Source: Mycobacterium ostraviense (GTDB lineage Bacteria; Actinomycetota; Actinomycetes; Mycobacteriales; Mycobacteriaceae). Taken from it: a DNA stretch of 64,000 nt. The notes under the pieces were generated by a model. The model ran no database searches. It was not told the DNA's origin and saw nothing but the letters and a program-made list of their open reading frames with translations. Within the stretch, counting starts at the first letter, position 1. Each line of letters opens with the position of its first letter. A program made the position numbers and the translations under genes. Below, piece after piece: positions 9,539 to 17,555 of this stretch. Location of the stretch: contig NZ_NKRE01000001.1 in the NCBI RefSeq assembly GCF_002705925.1, positions 5,644,904-5,708,903 on the forward strand. Reading direction: 5' to 3'.

Positions 9539-10908
9539 GACGCCTCACTTTCAGCCTGCTCGTGGCCGGTCAGAATGACGTCGCCCTGATGGCTGGGTAG
9601 GCCCCGACTCGGGAACCGAGCTGGGACCGGTTGGGTGTCGGCCGGCTGGTCGAAGCCGGGCGCAACGGGCGGGAACGGGGCCGATTGGGCAATCTGCCGT
9701 TCGAAGAAGTCCAGCCACATGCCCTGGTTGACGGTGACGGCCCCGACGAGTCGGCCTTGCCTGCCGTAGGCGGCGACGAACCGGTGCTTATTGACCGAGC
9801 CTTGGCTGACGACGACCTCATCAGCGAAGCGCGGCACGCCGACGGACTTGATGTTGACCCCGAACTGGGCAGACCAAAACGTGGGCACCGCCAGATGGGG
9901 ACGGCGCTGGGCGGGCGCACACGCCATGTTGTGGGCCGCGACCTCGGCCTGGGCCACGGCGTTGCTCCAGTGCTCCACACCCAGGAACTCGAAATCGTAG
10001 AGCGGGTGTGGGCAGCGGGCGACGTCGCCTGCGACGAAGACATTGTCGGTGACGACGCCGTTCAGCTCGAGGGCGCGGCAGGCCGCGTCGCAGGCCACAC
10101 CCCAGTTGCTGTCGGCTGCCAACCCCGAGTCGTGCAACCACTCGGTATTGCGGAGCGAGCCGAGCGCGGCCACGGCCACCTCGACGTCGAGCGTGGTCCC
10201 GTCGGACAGGTGAGCGCGCCGGAGTCGCCCGTTCCCATCCGCCTCCAACTCCGTTACGGTGACGCCGCAGCGCAGATCGACGCCGTGCTGTCGCTGCAGC
10301 GTCGCGGCGATGTCGCCGATCACCCCGCCCAAGGCGTTCTCCAGCGGAGCGCCGCCCCGATCGACCACCGTCACGGGCAGGTCTAGTTCGCGGCAGACCG
10401 ATGCGATTTCCGAGCCGATGAACCCGGCGCCGATGGTGAGCACCCGCCGCGGCTTGGCGGCCAGGTACTGCCGCAGCCGGGCCGCGTCATCGCGGGTGCG
10501 CAACACACCCACGCCGTCGAGAGCGGCTTCCGCTTGGTTCGGCCAAGGTCGGGCGCGCGCCCCGGTGGCGATCAGTAAGCGGTCGAAGCCAACGTTCTGG
10601 CCGTCGGCGAGGTGCACCCGCTGCGCGGCCAGATCCAAGCCGACGGCGGCGACGCCCAATCGCCATTCGGCGTCGAGCTGGCACAGGCGCGGCAACGCGG
10701 TTTGGTCGGCCGGCGCGTAGCCCGTCAGGACTTGCTTGGACAGCGGCGGGCGGTCGTAGGGCTCGTGGGGCTCCTCGCCGATCAGGGTCAACTTTCCGCG
10801 AAAACCGTTCTTGCGCAACGTCTCGGCCGCGCGCAGTCCTGCCAGAGATGCGCCGACGATCACGACCCGCCCGGGGCGCTGGCGTGTGTGGGCAACCGAG
10901 CCGGTCAT
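9535..10908 (-). CDS. FAD-dependent ferredoxin reductase of the P450 system
   Basis: The 457-residue protein has the FAD-binding motif VVIVGASLAGLRAAETLR near the N-terminus, the PYDRPPLSKQ block of oxygenase-coupled NADH-ferredoxin reductases, a second Rossmann motif (VLTIGAGFIGSEIA) for NAD(P)H, and the FVAGDVARCPHP segment that closes the FAD site. It would pass electrons from NAD(P)H to the upstream 3Fe-4S ferredoxin and on to the P450. The ATG at 10908 is chosen because it overlaps the ferredoxin stop (ATGA at 10905 to 10908); the open frame extends much further up through the ferredoxin gene. The gene is central in a fully coupled three-gene operon. Confidence 0.92.
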   Translation of the reverse strand: MTGSVAHTRQRPGRVVIVGASLAGLRAAETLRKNGFRGKLTLIGEEPHEPYDRPPLSKQVLTGYAPADQTALPRLCQLDAEWRLGVAAVGLDLAAQRVHLADGQNVGFDRLLIATGARARPWPNQAEAALDGVGVLRTRDDAARLRQYLAAKPRRVLTIGAGFIGSEIASVCRELDLPVTVVDRGGAPLENALGGVIGDIAATLQRQHGVDLRCGVTVTELEADGNGRLRRAHLSDGTTLDVEVAVAALGSLRNTEWLHDSGLAADSNWGVACDAACRALELNGVVTDNVFVAGDVARCPHPLYDFEFLGVEHWSNAVAQAEVAAHNMACAPAQRRPHLAVPTFWSAQFGVNIKSVGVPRFADEVVVSQGSVNKHRFVAAYGRQGRLVGAVTVNQGMWLDFFERQIAQSAPFPPVAPGFDQPADTQPVPARFPSRGLPSHQGDVILTGHEQAESEAS

Positions 10909-11132
10909 ACTGACCCCGTTTCGTAGACCAGTTCCGCATCTTCTAACCGATCCATCCGGATCGCCTGGACCGGACAGGCTGCTGCGGCGCGCAGGATCTG
11001 CTGACGTTGCCCATCGTCCGGGTTGGGGTGATATACCAGCGCCTCCTCCCCGGCTAGCTTGAATGCCTGGGGTGCAAGGAAGCAGCACTGGGCGTAGCCC
11101 TGACAACGCACCAGATCGACCACGATACGCAA
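10905..11132 (-). CDS. 3Fe-4S ferredoxin of the P450 system
   Basis: This small ferredoxin (75 aa) has the cluster motif CQGYAQCCF (CxxYxxC, with Tyr in the variable position typical of mycobacterial P450 ferredoxins) and the distal ACPVQAI cysteine. The N-terminus IVVDLVRCQGYAQC is standard. No ATG is available. The TTG at 11132 is 6 bases after GGAGAG and gives the usual length; a GTG at 11123 is the alternative but sits too far from the Shine-Dalgarno sequence. It heads the ferredoxin-reductase-P450 operon behind a promoter/operator at 11259 to 11303. The Shine-Dalgarno region is tandemly duplicated. Confidence 0.88.
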   Translation of the reverse strand: MRIVVDLVRCQGYAQCCFLAPQAFKLAGEEALVYHPNPDDGQRQQILRAAAACPVQAIRMDRLEDAELVYETGSV

Positions 11133-11138
11133 GACAAT

Positions 11139-11162
11139 CTCTCCTTTGGGCTCTCCTTTGGG
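11139..11162 (-). repeat. 12-bp tandem duplication containing the ferredoxin Shine-Dalgarno
   Basis: CTCTCCTTTGGG occurs twice in tandem (11139 to 11150 and 11151 to 11162). On the gene strand each copy reads CCCAAAGGAGAG, so the GGAGAG ribosome-binding sequence is present twice, 6 and 18 bases before the TTG start. Confidence 0.85.
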
Positions 11163-11258
11163 GCTGGACGAGAGTTCTCGTGAGGGCGTGAAGCGGCGCA
11201 GCTGAAGTGCCGTGTTTTCAATACAGCCCGGTCGAAGTCTCCCCAGGTCGCCGATCAA

Positions 11259-11303
11259 CCCATTGACGCTAGGTTATCGTTCGATAACCGAACTGTCAAT
11301 GGG
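11259..11303 (-). promoter_or_regulatory. Promoter with nested palindromic operator for the ferredoxin-reductase-P450 operon
   Basis: On the minus strand TTGACA (11299 to 11294) and TAACCT (11276 to 11271) are 17 bases apart, a good promoter toward the operon. Between and around them lies the palindrome GGTTATCGTTCGATAACC (11272 to 11289), itself framed by CCCATTGAC (11259 to 11267) and GTCAATGGG (11295 to 11303). A repressor bound to the inner palindrome would cover the promoter. The symmetry suggests a TetR- or MarR-type protein, but no such gene is adjacent. Confidence 0.7.
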
Positions 11304-11427
11304 CGGCCCCGAGATCCGCCGGCGGTGGGGGCGGTGCCGTTAAGGTGCCGATGACACCGCTCGTGAGTGCTAGTGCTCCCAACGCAAGAGCGGCACCACG
11401 TTTGCGACATTCCGGCTGCTTCCGCAC
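11296..11427 (-). CDS. Possible short exported peptide (43 aa)
   Basis: From the GTG at 11427 the frame reads VRKQPECRKRGAALALGALA, continues LTSGVIGTLTAPPPPPADLG, and stops at 11296. Basic residues, a hydrophobic stretch and a Pro-rich end look like a signal or anchor segment. Its stop lies inside the -35 box of the P450 operon promoter. No homologue is recognised and no good ribosome-binding site is visible, so it could be the remnant 5' end of a lost gene or a chance frame. Confidence 0.25.
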   Translation of the reverse strand: MRKQPECRKRGAALALGALALTSGVIGTLTAPPPPPADLGAAH

Positions 11428-11580
11428 CCGATTCGTTGAGCCGGCCGCGCAGCGGCGCGCTGGGACAACGCCTTTGCAGCCGGGATCATTGTCGCCACGC
11501 TGAATGCCGAGGTCCGCCACCGGCAATCCCGAGGTTCGGATCGGGTGGCGCGACAAACACATCGACTGACACTGGCCATG

Positions 11581-11850
11581 CTACGGATAGCGGCGACGGC
11601 GGTACGGCAGCGGAACTCGCAGCGGCTCAACCAGTTTCGCCAACCCAACGGTCACGGAGTTGACTGCCCGCCGCCGGATCCGCCGCCGGATACGACGAGC
11701 CACCAGCACCGCGACGAGACCGACCGCGACGTCGGCAAGTATCGCCCCGCGCGCTCGGCGCTGCCAACGTGGGGTGTTCGAGCGGCGGCCGATGCGGTAG
11801 CCGATGCCCAGTGCTATCAGCAGCGCAGCGATAGCCGTCAACGCGGTCAT
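11581..11850 (-). CDS. Small basic membrane protein, hypothetical
   Basis: The product (89 aa) starts at the ATG at 11850 (MTALTAIAALLIALGIGYRI) with one N-terminal transmembrane helix, then GRRSNTPRWQRR, a second hydrophobic stretch (ILADVAVGLVAVLVA) and an Arg-rich tail (RRIRRRIRRRA, then PYRRRRYP). The composition suggests an inner-membrane protein with positive cytosolic ends. It lies 99 bases downstream of the DUF167 gene on the same strand. I do not recognise a function. The open frame extends 27 codons upstream without membrane features, so the internal ATG is preferred. Confidence 0.55.
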   Translation of the reverse strand: MTALTAIAALLIALGIGYRIGRRSNTPRWQRRARGAILADVAVGLVAVLVARRIRRRIRRRAVNSVTVGLAKLVEPLRVPLPYRRRRYP

Positions 11851-11949
11851 GGATCGAGGATCTTGTGTCGCCGTCGCGGTTGGGTCACGGGCCAAGCACG
11901 CCTTGGCCAACACCCGGATGGTGCTACCCACCCAGGCAACCGGAGCCGG

Positions 11950-12180
11950 TCAGCGATCGATGCGGAAACGTTTGAGCCGCGAGCGCGCCCCCGACACCAA
12001 TTCGACTCGGCTCCTCGGCAAGTGAAAGTGAGCTGCCAGCAGCCGGGCAACCGCTTCGTTGTCTTCGCCGCCGACCGCCGGCTCGGGCACGTGGATCGTC
12101 AGCTCGGCGCCGGAAACCGTCTCGACCCGCGGCCCTTTGCGAGAGCCGGGTTTCACCTTGACGATGACGATGTCGGCCAT
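11950..12180 (-). CDS. DUF167 (YggU-like) family protein
   Basis: This 76-residue protein starts MADIVIVKVKPGSRKGPRVE and contains HVPEPAVGGEDNEAVARLLA followed by AAHFHLPRSRVELVSGARSR, the full DUF167/YggU pattern (VKPGS near the start, then EGxANxAL-like and a final SRxK segment). The biochemical role of this widespread small family is unknown. The ATG at 12180 matches the family length; the longer frame adds 21 unlikely residues. It sits 70 bases downstream of the decayed LLM oxidoreductase and upstream of the small membrane protein, all on the minus strand. Confidence 0.8.
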   Translation of the reverse strand: MADIVIVKVKPGSRKGPRVETVSGAELTIHVPEPAVGGEDNEAVARLLAAHFHLPRSRVELVSGARSRLKRFRIDR

Positions 12181-12250
12181 GCCGGGTGCCGCTAACGCGC
12201 CGTTGCGTCGCGCCCCGCGAACCGCGGAACCCGATCCGAGCACGCGGCCG

Positions 12251-13023
12251 TCATGCGAGACCGGCGCAACGCTCGAGTAGCTGTAGCGCGGGCGGCTGCC
12301 GAAACGCCAACACCATGTGTTCGCAGCCCAGCTGCTCGAATTCGGGCACCAACGCGAGTTGGTCGTCGACCTGTCCGTCCATTGCCGGATGCAGGGGCAC
12401 TTGTCCGGAACGGCGGACCTCGGCAGGGTTACGGTCTACATCGGCACAGGCCTTGTCCAGCCGGGCGTTCACGTCGCCCCATGGCTGCGGGCCTTCCGCG
12501 GCCGGCATGTTCCACTCGTCGCCGTGGCGGGCGATGAGACGCAACATCTTTGGCCCGGTACCCGCCATCACGAATTGGTGGGTGTGGAAACTGAAGGGGC
12601 TTGGGCTCGCAGAACGCGTCCTCAAGCGTGAAGAAGTCGCCGGTAAAGTTCACCGACTCCTCGGCCCAGAGCCTGCGAATCACCGTCAATGCTTCGTCGA
12701 CCATTGCGACCCGGCTCGCTGGGCTCGGGTACGCGATCCCGTACCCACGATGCTCGGTCGACGGTGACCGCCATCTTGGCCAGAACCGCCGGATTCCGGT
12801 ACGTCACGCCGGTCACCAGACAGCCGATCCGAGCCCGTTCGGTAATCGCCCCCATGGCGGCCAGCGTCGTCCAGGCCTCGTAGGTCGGCTCGTCGAACAC
12901 CGATGGTCCAAAGAAGTGGTCGTAGTCCCAAATCCCTTCGAAACCAAGGTGATCGGAGCTTCGCCATAAATCTTTCAGTTCGGGGAATGCGAAACTCAGC
13001 TGGAACTTGACCGAGATCCGCAT
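12251..13023 (-). pseudogene. LLM-class (F420-dependent-type) oxidoreductase, decayed
   Basis: The gene starts normally (MRISVKFQLSFAFPELKDLW, then WDYDHFFGP, ERARIGCLVTGVTYRNPAVLAKMAVTVD), the pattern of F420/FMN luciferase-like oxidoreductases. After VDRAS about 18 codons that normally read NGR...GIGAAW...EHR are missing and the frame changes. GYGIAYPSP to FCEPKPLQFPHPPI follows in a second frame, and VMAGTGPKMLRLIARHGDEW to the stop at 12251 in a third. So there are at least two lesions, one an internal deletion of about 55 bases. The product cannot be functional as read. Confidence 0.85.
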
Positions 13024-13140
13024 GCCGCGATAGTACGGTCGGCGCCCTGGTCGCGTCGCGCTATCCGCTCATGCGCGGCCAAAGCCGACGGTCAGCGTCA
13101 AGCCGGCCAACGGCTGGGCCGCAATGGCTACCATCTTCGT

Positions 13141-13836
13141 GTGCGCGCTCCGCTTGCCGTGAAGTCGGTTGAACAATTGTTGGTGGCTGGTGCAGTCTCC
13201 GCTGCGCTGACGATCGCCGCGGCCGTGTTGCCGCCCGGCGCGCCGGGCGCCCCGCGGCGGGCCAGTGCGGCGAATTGCCCGCAGGTGGAAGTTGTCTTCG
13301 CCCGAGGCAGATTGGAGTCGCCGGGGCCCGGCGTGATCGGCAATGCGTTTATCAGCACTCTTGCCTCCAAGGTTGGCGGTAGGAGCATGGGCAGCTACGC
13401 CGTCAAATACCCGGCCGACACCGAGGTCGACGTCGGCGCCAACGACATGAGCCGCCACGTTCAGTACATGATCAATGCCTGCCCGGCCACCCGGCTGGTG
13501 CTCGGCGGCTACTCCCTCGGGGCCGCGGTCACCGACGTGGTGCTTGCGGTGCCGATGTCCGCATTTGGGTTCGACAGCCCGCTACCCGCCGGTGCCGACG
13601 AGCACATCGCCGCCGTCGCGTTGTTCGGCAACGGAAGTCAGTGGGTGGGTCCGATCACCAACTTCAGCCCGCTCTACAACGACAGGACCATCGAGTTGTG
13701 CCACGGCTCGGACCCCGTCTGCAACCCGGCCGACCCGAACACCTGGAAGCAGAACTGGCCGCAACATAACCCCAGCGGCTACATCCAGGCGGGCATGGTC
13801 AATCAGGCGGCCGACTTCGTCGCCGGCAAGCTCTAG
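13141..13836 (+). CDS. Cutinase family serine esterase (Culp-like), secreted
   Basis: This 231-residue protein has a signal peptide or anchor (residues 10 to 45) and a cutinase-type alpha/beta hydrolase domain from NCPQVEVVFARGRLESPGPG. The nucleophile is S125 in GGYSLGAA; most cutinase-like proteins have GYSQGA, so Leu at the oxyanion-neighbour position is a minor variant. The catalytic Asp is probably in CHGSDPVCNP and the His in WPQHNPSGYI. Such Culp enzymes cleave lipid or polymer esters at the cell surface. The start is GTG at 13141; no strong ribosome-binding site is visible. It is divergent from the decayed LLM gene. Confidence 0.9.
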   Translation: MRAPLAVKSVEQLLVAGAVSAALTIAAAVLPPGAPGAPRRASAANCPQVEVVFARGRLESPGPGVIGNAFISTLASKVGGRSMGSYAVKYPADTEVDVGANDMSRHVQYMINACPATRLVLGGYSLGAAVTDVVLAVPMSAFGFDSPLPAGADEHIAAVALFGNGSQWVGPITNFSPLYNDRTIELCHGSDPVCNPADPNTWKQNWPQHNPSGYIQAGMVNQAADFVAGKL

Positions 13837-14172
13837 AAGTGGGGGTGCGCTCACCGCCGCGGAACCGGCCGTCGCGGCGGGCCTCAATACCCTTCCGGTA
13901 GCCCCGTTGGGCCAGTTAGTCGGAAGTCATCACGGGCGTACTCTGCCGAGCTACGGTTCCCGGCCGTCCGTGATGGCGAAGCCACCGGCCGCTGGTTAGC
14001 TTCGATCAGGTGCCTACCGCCTCCGCTTCCCGGCCTCCGGCGCCCCGCCTGACGTCGTTGGTGATTTTCGCTTGTTGAAAGTCGTTGTGGGATAGACGAT
14101 TCGTCGTGGCGCAGTTGGTCGCCGAGGACCGCGTCGTTCGGGCCACGCGCTGCGACGACTAACGTGCGGGGC
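13837..14172 (+). other. Intergenic region after cutinase, GC-rich hairpin
   Basis: There are 336 bases without a convincing gene. CCGCCGCG (13854 to 13861) pairs with CGCGGCGG (13873 to 13880), an 8-bp GC stem shortly after the cutinase stop that may terminate transcription; there is no T-run. The rest should hold the promoter of the serpin-like gene, but no clear -35/-10 pair was found. Confidence 0.4.
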
Positions 14173-14937
14173 ATGGATATCGGGCGACTCGTCACGCGCT
14201 ACGCCCGCCGGTTCAGTCGGGTGCACGCCGGCGTGCACTCGCTGTCGTCCCGTTGGGCGCGTGGTTGCTCCTCGCGCTGGCCGCGCCGGTGGCGCGCGGT
14301 CAGGTCCGAGACGACATCGAGGACGTGCTCGGCACCGACGCCGGGCATGCGCGCCGTCGGCAACGGTGGCCTGCACGTGACGTCGGTGATCGCGAGCACC
14401 GACGCTTCTTTCGAAGCGGTGCTGGCGGCCGCACACGACATCGCCCGGCGCGAAGCAACCGGCTCCGCCGTGCGCCGGCGTGCCTTGACGGATATGACGC
14501 TCGGCGACGGTGAATTCTGGACGATCACGCAGGAACAGCGGCCAGGCGGTGAGCAGGTCCGGGTGGTGTTGCCGGCGTGGCAGGCCACCTCGAACCACGA
14601 CCTCACCGCCGACCCGGGCCTGGGGTTCGCCGCCGTCGGACGGGCGGCACTCGCAGCAGCGGCGACGATGTCGCCCGGTATCCCGGACATCAGCGCCCGA
14701 CAGTCCCCGACAGCTCGCTACGGCCGGTGGGGATTCGAGGCGGTCGCGGTCACCGCGGTTGCCCTACGCAGCGCGATGGTGTCGTCGGCGCTGTCGCGGT
14801 CGGCGACGCTGCGTTTCGGTCATCCCTACGCGGTGGTGGCAGTGACCAGTGCGCGTCGGCGCGGTGATCCGTGGGCGGGTGTGCCGGTGTTCGCCGCGTG
14901 GGTGTGCGGACCCGCCGACGTCACGTCGATCGGCTAG
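14173..14937 (+). CDS. Serpin-like protein, two opposite 1-base indels near 14235 and 14344
   Basis: The protein (about 255 aa) resembles actinobacterial serpins. The N-terminal part in a shifted frame reads VVPLGAWLLLALAAPVARG, then RDDIEDVLGTD. The C-terminal half has GRWGFEAVAVTAVALR (serpin hinge-like, compare GxEAAAxTAV), then RFGHPYAVVAV and WAGVPVFAAWV. Between about 14235 and 14344 the expected sequence is in another frame. A missing G after GTG (14233 to 14235) and an extra G in GGG (14343 to 14345) cancel out, so the frame stays open throughout. Full serpins are longer (about 370 aa), so inhibitory activity is doubtful. The start is ATG 14173. Confidence 0.55.
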   Translation: MDIGRLVTRYARRFSRVHAGVHSLSSRWARGCSSRWPRRWRAVRSETTSRTCSAPTPGMRAVGNGGLHVTSVIASTDASFEAVLAAAHDIARREATGSAVRRRALTDMTLGDGEFWTITQEQRPGGEQVRVVLPAWQATSNHDLTADPGLGFAAVGRAALAAAATMSPGIPDISARQSPTARYGRWGFEAVAVTAVALRSAMVSSALSRSATLRFGHPYAVVAVTSARRRGDPWAGVPVFAAWVCGPADVTSIG

Positions 14938-14944
14938 CGGGCAG

Positions 14945-15988
14945 TCATTTGGGCTGCCGCCATTCGCTGATCTTGCGGCCCAACGAATCGGCCGCGCTCG
15001 TGGCGGCGCGCCCGACGCCGTCGACGAAGCCGCCGAGGCCGTCGCGGATGCCCTTGATCAGCGGGTCGTCGGATTGGTCGAAGCCGTCGCGGTAGTGCCG
15101 GGCGGCCCGGCCCAGGTCGTCGGTCAGCGAGGACTTGTCGTCGTCGGCTCGGCGCGGATAGTCGCCAGACATCACCTTGCCGTAACCGCCGGCGTCCACC
15201 CACTTGGTCAGGGCGGCGGCCCGCAGCACCGAGAACGGATGTGTCTGCAGTTCCAGGTTCAGCAGCTTGAGCAGCCCGTCGCGCATGTCGCCGGACCGTT
15301 CGTACTCCCGCGCCTGGGCCATAAAGGCCTCTGAATCCAGCTTGTCCAACCGGCTACCGCCGGCGAGCTTCATCTCGACCCGAATCGCGGTGTCCAAGTC
15401 CTGGCTGCACAGCAGCCCGGCCCGGTCGCCGGACAGCTCCGATTTGCGTTGCCACTCCAGCAGAGCGGCAATGATGGCGCGTAACGCCCAGCCGCCTACC
15501 GGCACAATGCCGAACGACCGTGCCAACCGCATCAGATGCATCATCATCGTGCGGTACACCGCGTGCCCGGACAGCGCGTGGCCCAGCTCGTGACCCACCA
15601 CGAATCGCAGTTCGTCGTGGGTCATCAAGTCGTAGAGCGCGGAAGTGACCACGATGAACGGCTGCTCCATCCCGATCGTGTACGCGTTTACGATCGGCGA
15701 CTGCACGACGTACAGCTCGGGCTTGGCCGGCGCGTCCAGAACGTCGGCACATTCGTCCAGTAGGGCGTCGAGATCAGCGAATTGGCGCGGCCCGACGCGG
15801 GCGGCGCTGGCCAGGTAGAGCAGCCGGTGTTGACGCTCGCGCAGCATTCCCGACAGGAGTTTCAGGATCTGGTCGAAGCCCTTGAGGCGGCGCAGCGCCG
15901 ATAACGCGGTCCGGTCGGCGGGATGCTCCCAGGCGCGCGAGCTGATGCCGGGGAATGTGGTGCGGGTGCTGGCGGGTGGCTGAGACAT
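14945..15988 (-). CDS. M48-family metalloprotease
   Basis: The 347-residue protein carries the zinc motif HELGH (residues 133 to 137, preceded by THDELRFVVG) and a downstream acidic ligand in ELSGDRAGLL, as in HtpX/Ste24-type M48 peptidases. A hydrophobic stretch (SFGIVPVGGWALRAIIAALL) may be membrane-associated. The C-terminal about 120 residues are charged and not typical of HtpX, suggesting a mycobacterial subfamily. The ATG at 15988 (MSQPPAS) is preferred over an 18-residue longer frame. It ends convergently 7 bases from the serpin-like gene. A proteinase beside a serpin-like inhibitor is suggestive, but there is no direct evidence of interaction. Confidence 0.87.
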   Translation of the reverse strand: MSQPPASTRTTFPGISSRAWEHPADRTALSALRRLKGFDQILKLLSGMLRERQHRLLYLASAARVGPRQFADLDALLDECADVLDAPAKPELYVVQSPIVNAYTIGMEQPFIVVTSALYDLMTHDELRFVVGHELGHALSGHAVYRTMMMHLMRLARSFGIVPVGGWALRAIIAALLEWQRKSELSGDRAGLLCSQDLDTAIRVEMKLAGGSRLDKLDSEAFMAQAREYERSGDMRDGLLKLLNLELQTHPFSVLRAAALTKWVDAGGYGKVMSGDYPRRADDDKSSLTDDLGRAARHYRDGFDQSDDPLIKGIRDGLGGFVDGVGRAATSAADSLGRKISEWRQPK

Positions 15989-16073
15989 GGCGCTCCCCTC
16001 GGTGCTCCGTATCAGGATACGGAGGCTGGCGCGGGGCGCCATTCAACTGAATGGGGGCAGGCTTGGGCCAGCT

Positions 16074-16280
16074 TTAGGCCGGTGCGTCGGCGCTGACCCA
16101 TCCTGGGGTGGCGGGCACACCGGCGCCGACGTCGTGGCCCATTGCTGCTGCGCGCTGACGACCCAGATATGCGGGATGACGACGCATCTCTTCGAGCAGT
16201 TGACTTTCCCGCCGCTGGGCCGCAATCCAAGCCGGGTGTGACTCCAGACTGATCACCGTTGCCCCTGATGCTTTCGCCAC
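16074..16280 (-). CDS. Short hypothetical protein (68 aa)
   Basis: From the GTG at 16280, preceded by GAGGAG 10 bases upstream, the frame reads VAKASGATVISLESHPAWIA, then AAQRRESQLLEEMRRHPAYLG and RQRAAAMGHDVGAG, ending PGWVSADAPA. The central part is helical and charged. No family is recognised. It lies upstream of the M48 gene on the same strand with an 85-base gap. The codon pattern and ribosome-binding site make it likely real. Confidence 0.5.
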   Translation of the reverse strand: MAKASGATVISLESHPAWIAAQRRESQLLEEMRRHPAYLGRQRAAAMGHDVGAGVPATPGWVSADAPA

Positions 16281-16596
16281 GATTGTCCGCTCCTCTCATC
16301 CCACCGACTCAGGTTCACACGGCGCTGTGCAACGTAAAGTTAGGATTCTTAGCAAACCTGTGATCAAACCGTGTCTTTAGATAAGAATTAGCCATGAATT
16401 TCCGGAGGTCCCCGGCGTTTCCGCAGGTCCGGCGCCGACGGCGGTCCGCCAGTCGGTCACGTCACTGAACGACGTCGCTGCGTTGCCGGTGGATCCGAAA
16501 CCGGCAGTTGATGACGCGCGGTGCTCGCTCCTGTGGCGAATTGTTTTCGGCTGCACCGGAAATCCGCGGAGACGTTAATTCAGGTAGTCGGCGGCT
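16281..16596. other. Intergenic region with AT-rich inverted repeat
   Basis: There are 316 bases between two minus-strand genes. ATTCTTA (16345 to 16351) and TAAGAAT (16382 to 16388) form an inverted repeat within a locally AT-rich stretch (about 16333 to 16400), a likely promoter or regulatory region for the 68-aa gene. No RNA gene was recognised. Confidence 0.35.
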
Positions 16597-17454
16597 TTAC
16601 TGCGTGAGCAGGACCACCGCACTCCACGGTCTACGGCCCGGGTGACGCGGATCGGGCTGCGGCAACCATGCGACTGCGCGCATGGATTTTGGTAACCGGT
16701 GAAATCGATTTGCGGCCGCAAACAGTGATTCCGATTCGGTTACTCGCCAGCCGAGGCTTTCGAAGAAGGCCAGCCCGTTATCGGGCGCGAACGTGAAGGG
16801 CGCATTCTCCAGCATGCCGGCCATCCTCTTGTTCATCATCTTCTTCAGACCCGGACCGGCGAAATCGAGCATCCACCACCCGACTTCGGGTCGGCGTATG
16901 GCTTCCGCGAGTGCAACGACGTCCTGCTCGTCGAGATACATCAACAAGCCCTCGGTCAGGACCAGCGCATTGGTGGCGCCGTCCATGGCCTCGGTGAAGA
17001 ACGCCTCGCGGGCAACCGGGTCGGCCAGGTCAACGGCGCTGCGGGTCAACTGGCATCGCGGCGTCTGGTCGGCAAGCAATTCGGTTTTTTCGGCGAGCAA
17101 CTGCGGCAAATCAGCCTCGATCCACCGCAGCCGAGATGGCAGATTCAGCCGATACGGTCGAGTGTCCAGTCCGGCGGCCAGGTTGAGCACTCGGTCACAG
17201 CCCTCGGCGATTGCCCTGGCAATGGTGTCGTCGATGATTTTGGTACGTGCGACCAGCCACCAGCCATTGCGAAGTGTCCACGGGGCGTGCCGGACGATCG
17301 TGCGGCCATGCTGCCCGGCCAGACGCTGGGCAAGCGGGTCGCTGAACAATGCGTCGGGTCGGGCCGATTCGGTGGCCCGATGCAGAGCCGTCAACCTGGC
17401 CGTGTCGGAAACATGCGTGATGACGTGCCCGTCGCCGGACTCAGAGCCTGACAT
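16597..17454 (-). CDS. Class I SAM-dependent methyltransferase (leucine carboxyl methyltransferase-like, TIGR00027 type)
   Basis: This 285-residue protein belongs to the mycobacterial family annotated as putative S-adenosylmethionine-dependent methyltransferases. The pattern HVSDTARLTALHRATESARP, then DALFSDPLA, CDRVLNLAAGLDTRPYRL (SAM-binding glycine loop) and VLTEGLLMYLD is diagnostic. Substrates for these many paralogues are unknown. The ATG at 17454 (MSGSESG) is chosen; the longer frame adds 16 residues without homology. It is divergent from the downstream MDR reductase by about 100 bases, so a shared regulatory region is possible. Confidence 0.9.
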   Translation of the reverse strand: MSGSESGDGHVITHVSDTARLTALHRATESARPDALFSDPLAQRLAGQHGRTIVRHAPWTLRNGWWLVARTKIIDDTIARAIAEGCDRVLNLAAGLDTRPYRLNLPSRLRWIEADLPQLLAEKTELLADQTPRCQLTRSAVDLADPVAREAFFTEAMDGATNALVLTEGLLMYLDEQDVVALAEAIRRPEVGWWMLDFAGPGLKKMMNKRMAGMLENAPFTFAPDNGLAFFESLGWRVTESESLFAAANRFHRLPKSMRAVAWLPQPDPRHPGRRPWSAVVLLTQ

Positions 17455-17555
17455 AGAGGCGTTATAGCACCCCCGGCGAAGTCCACCGCGATTCGCAAGC
17501 AAATAGGATTTGGCGCATATGTCGCGAGGTTGATGTGTTCGGGTACCGTGCGCTC

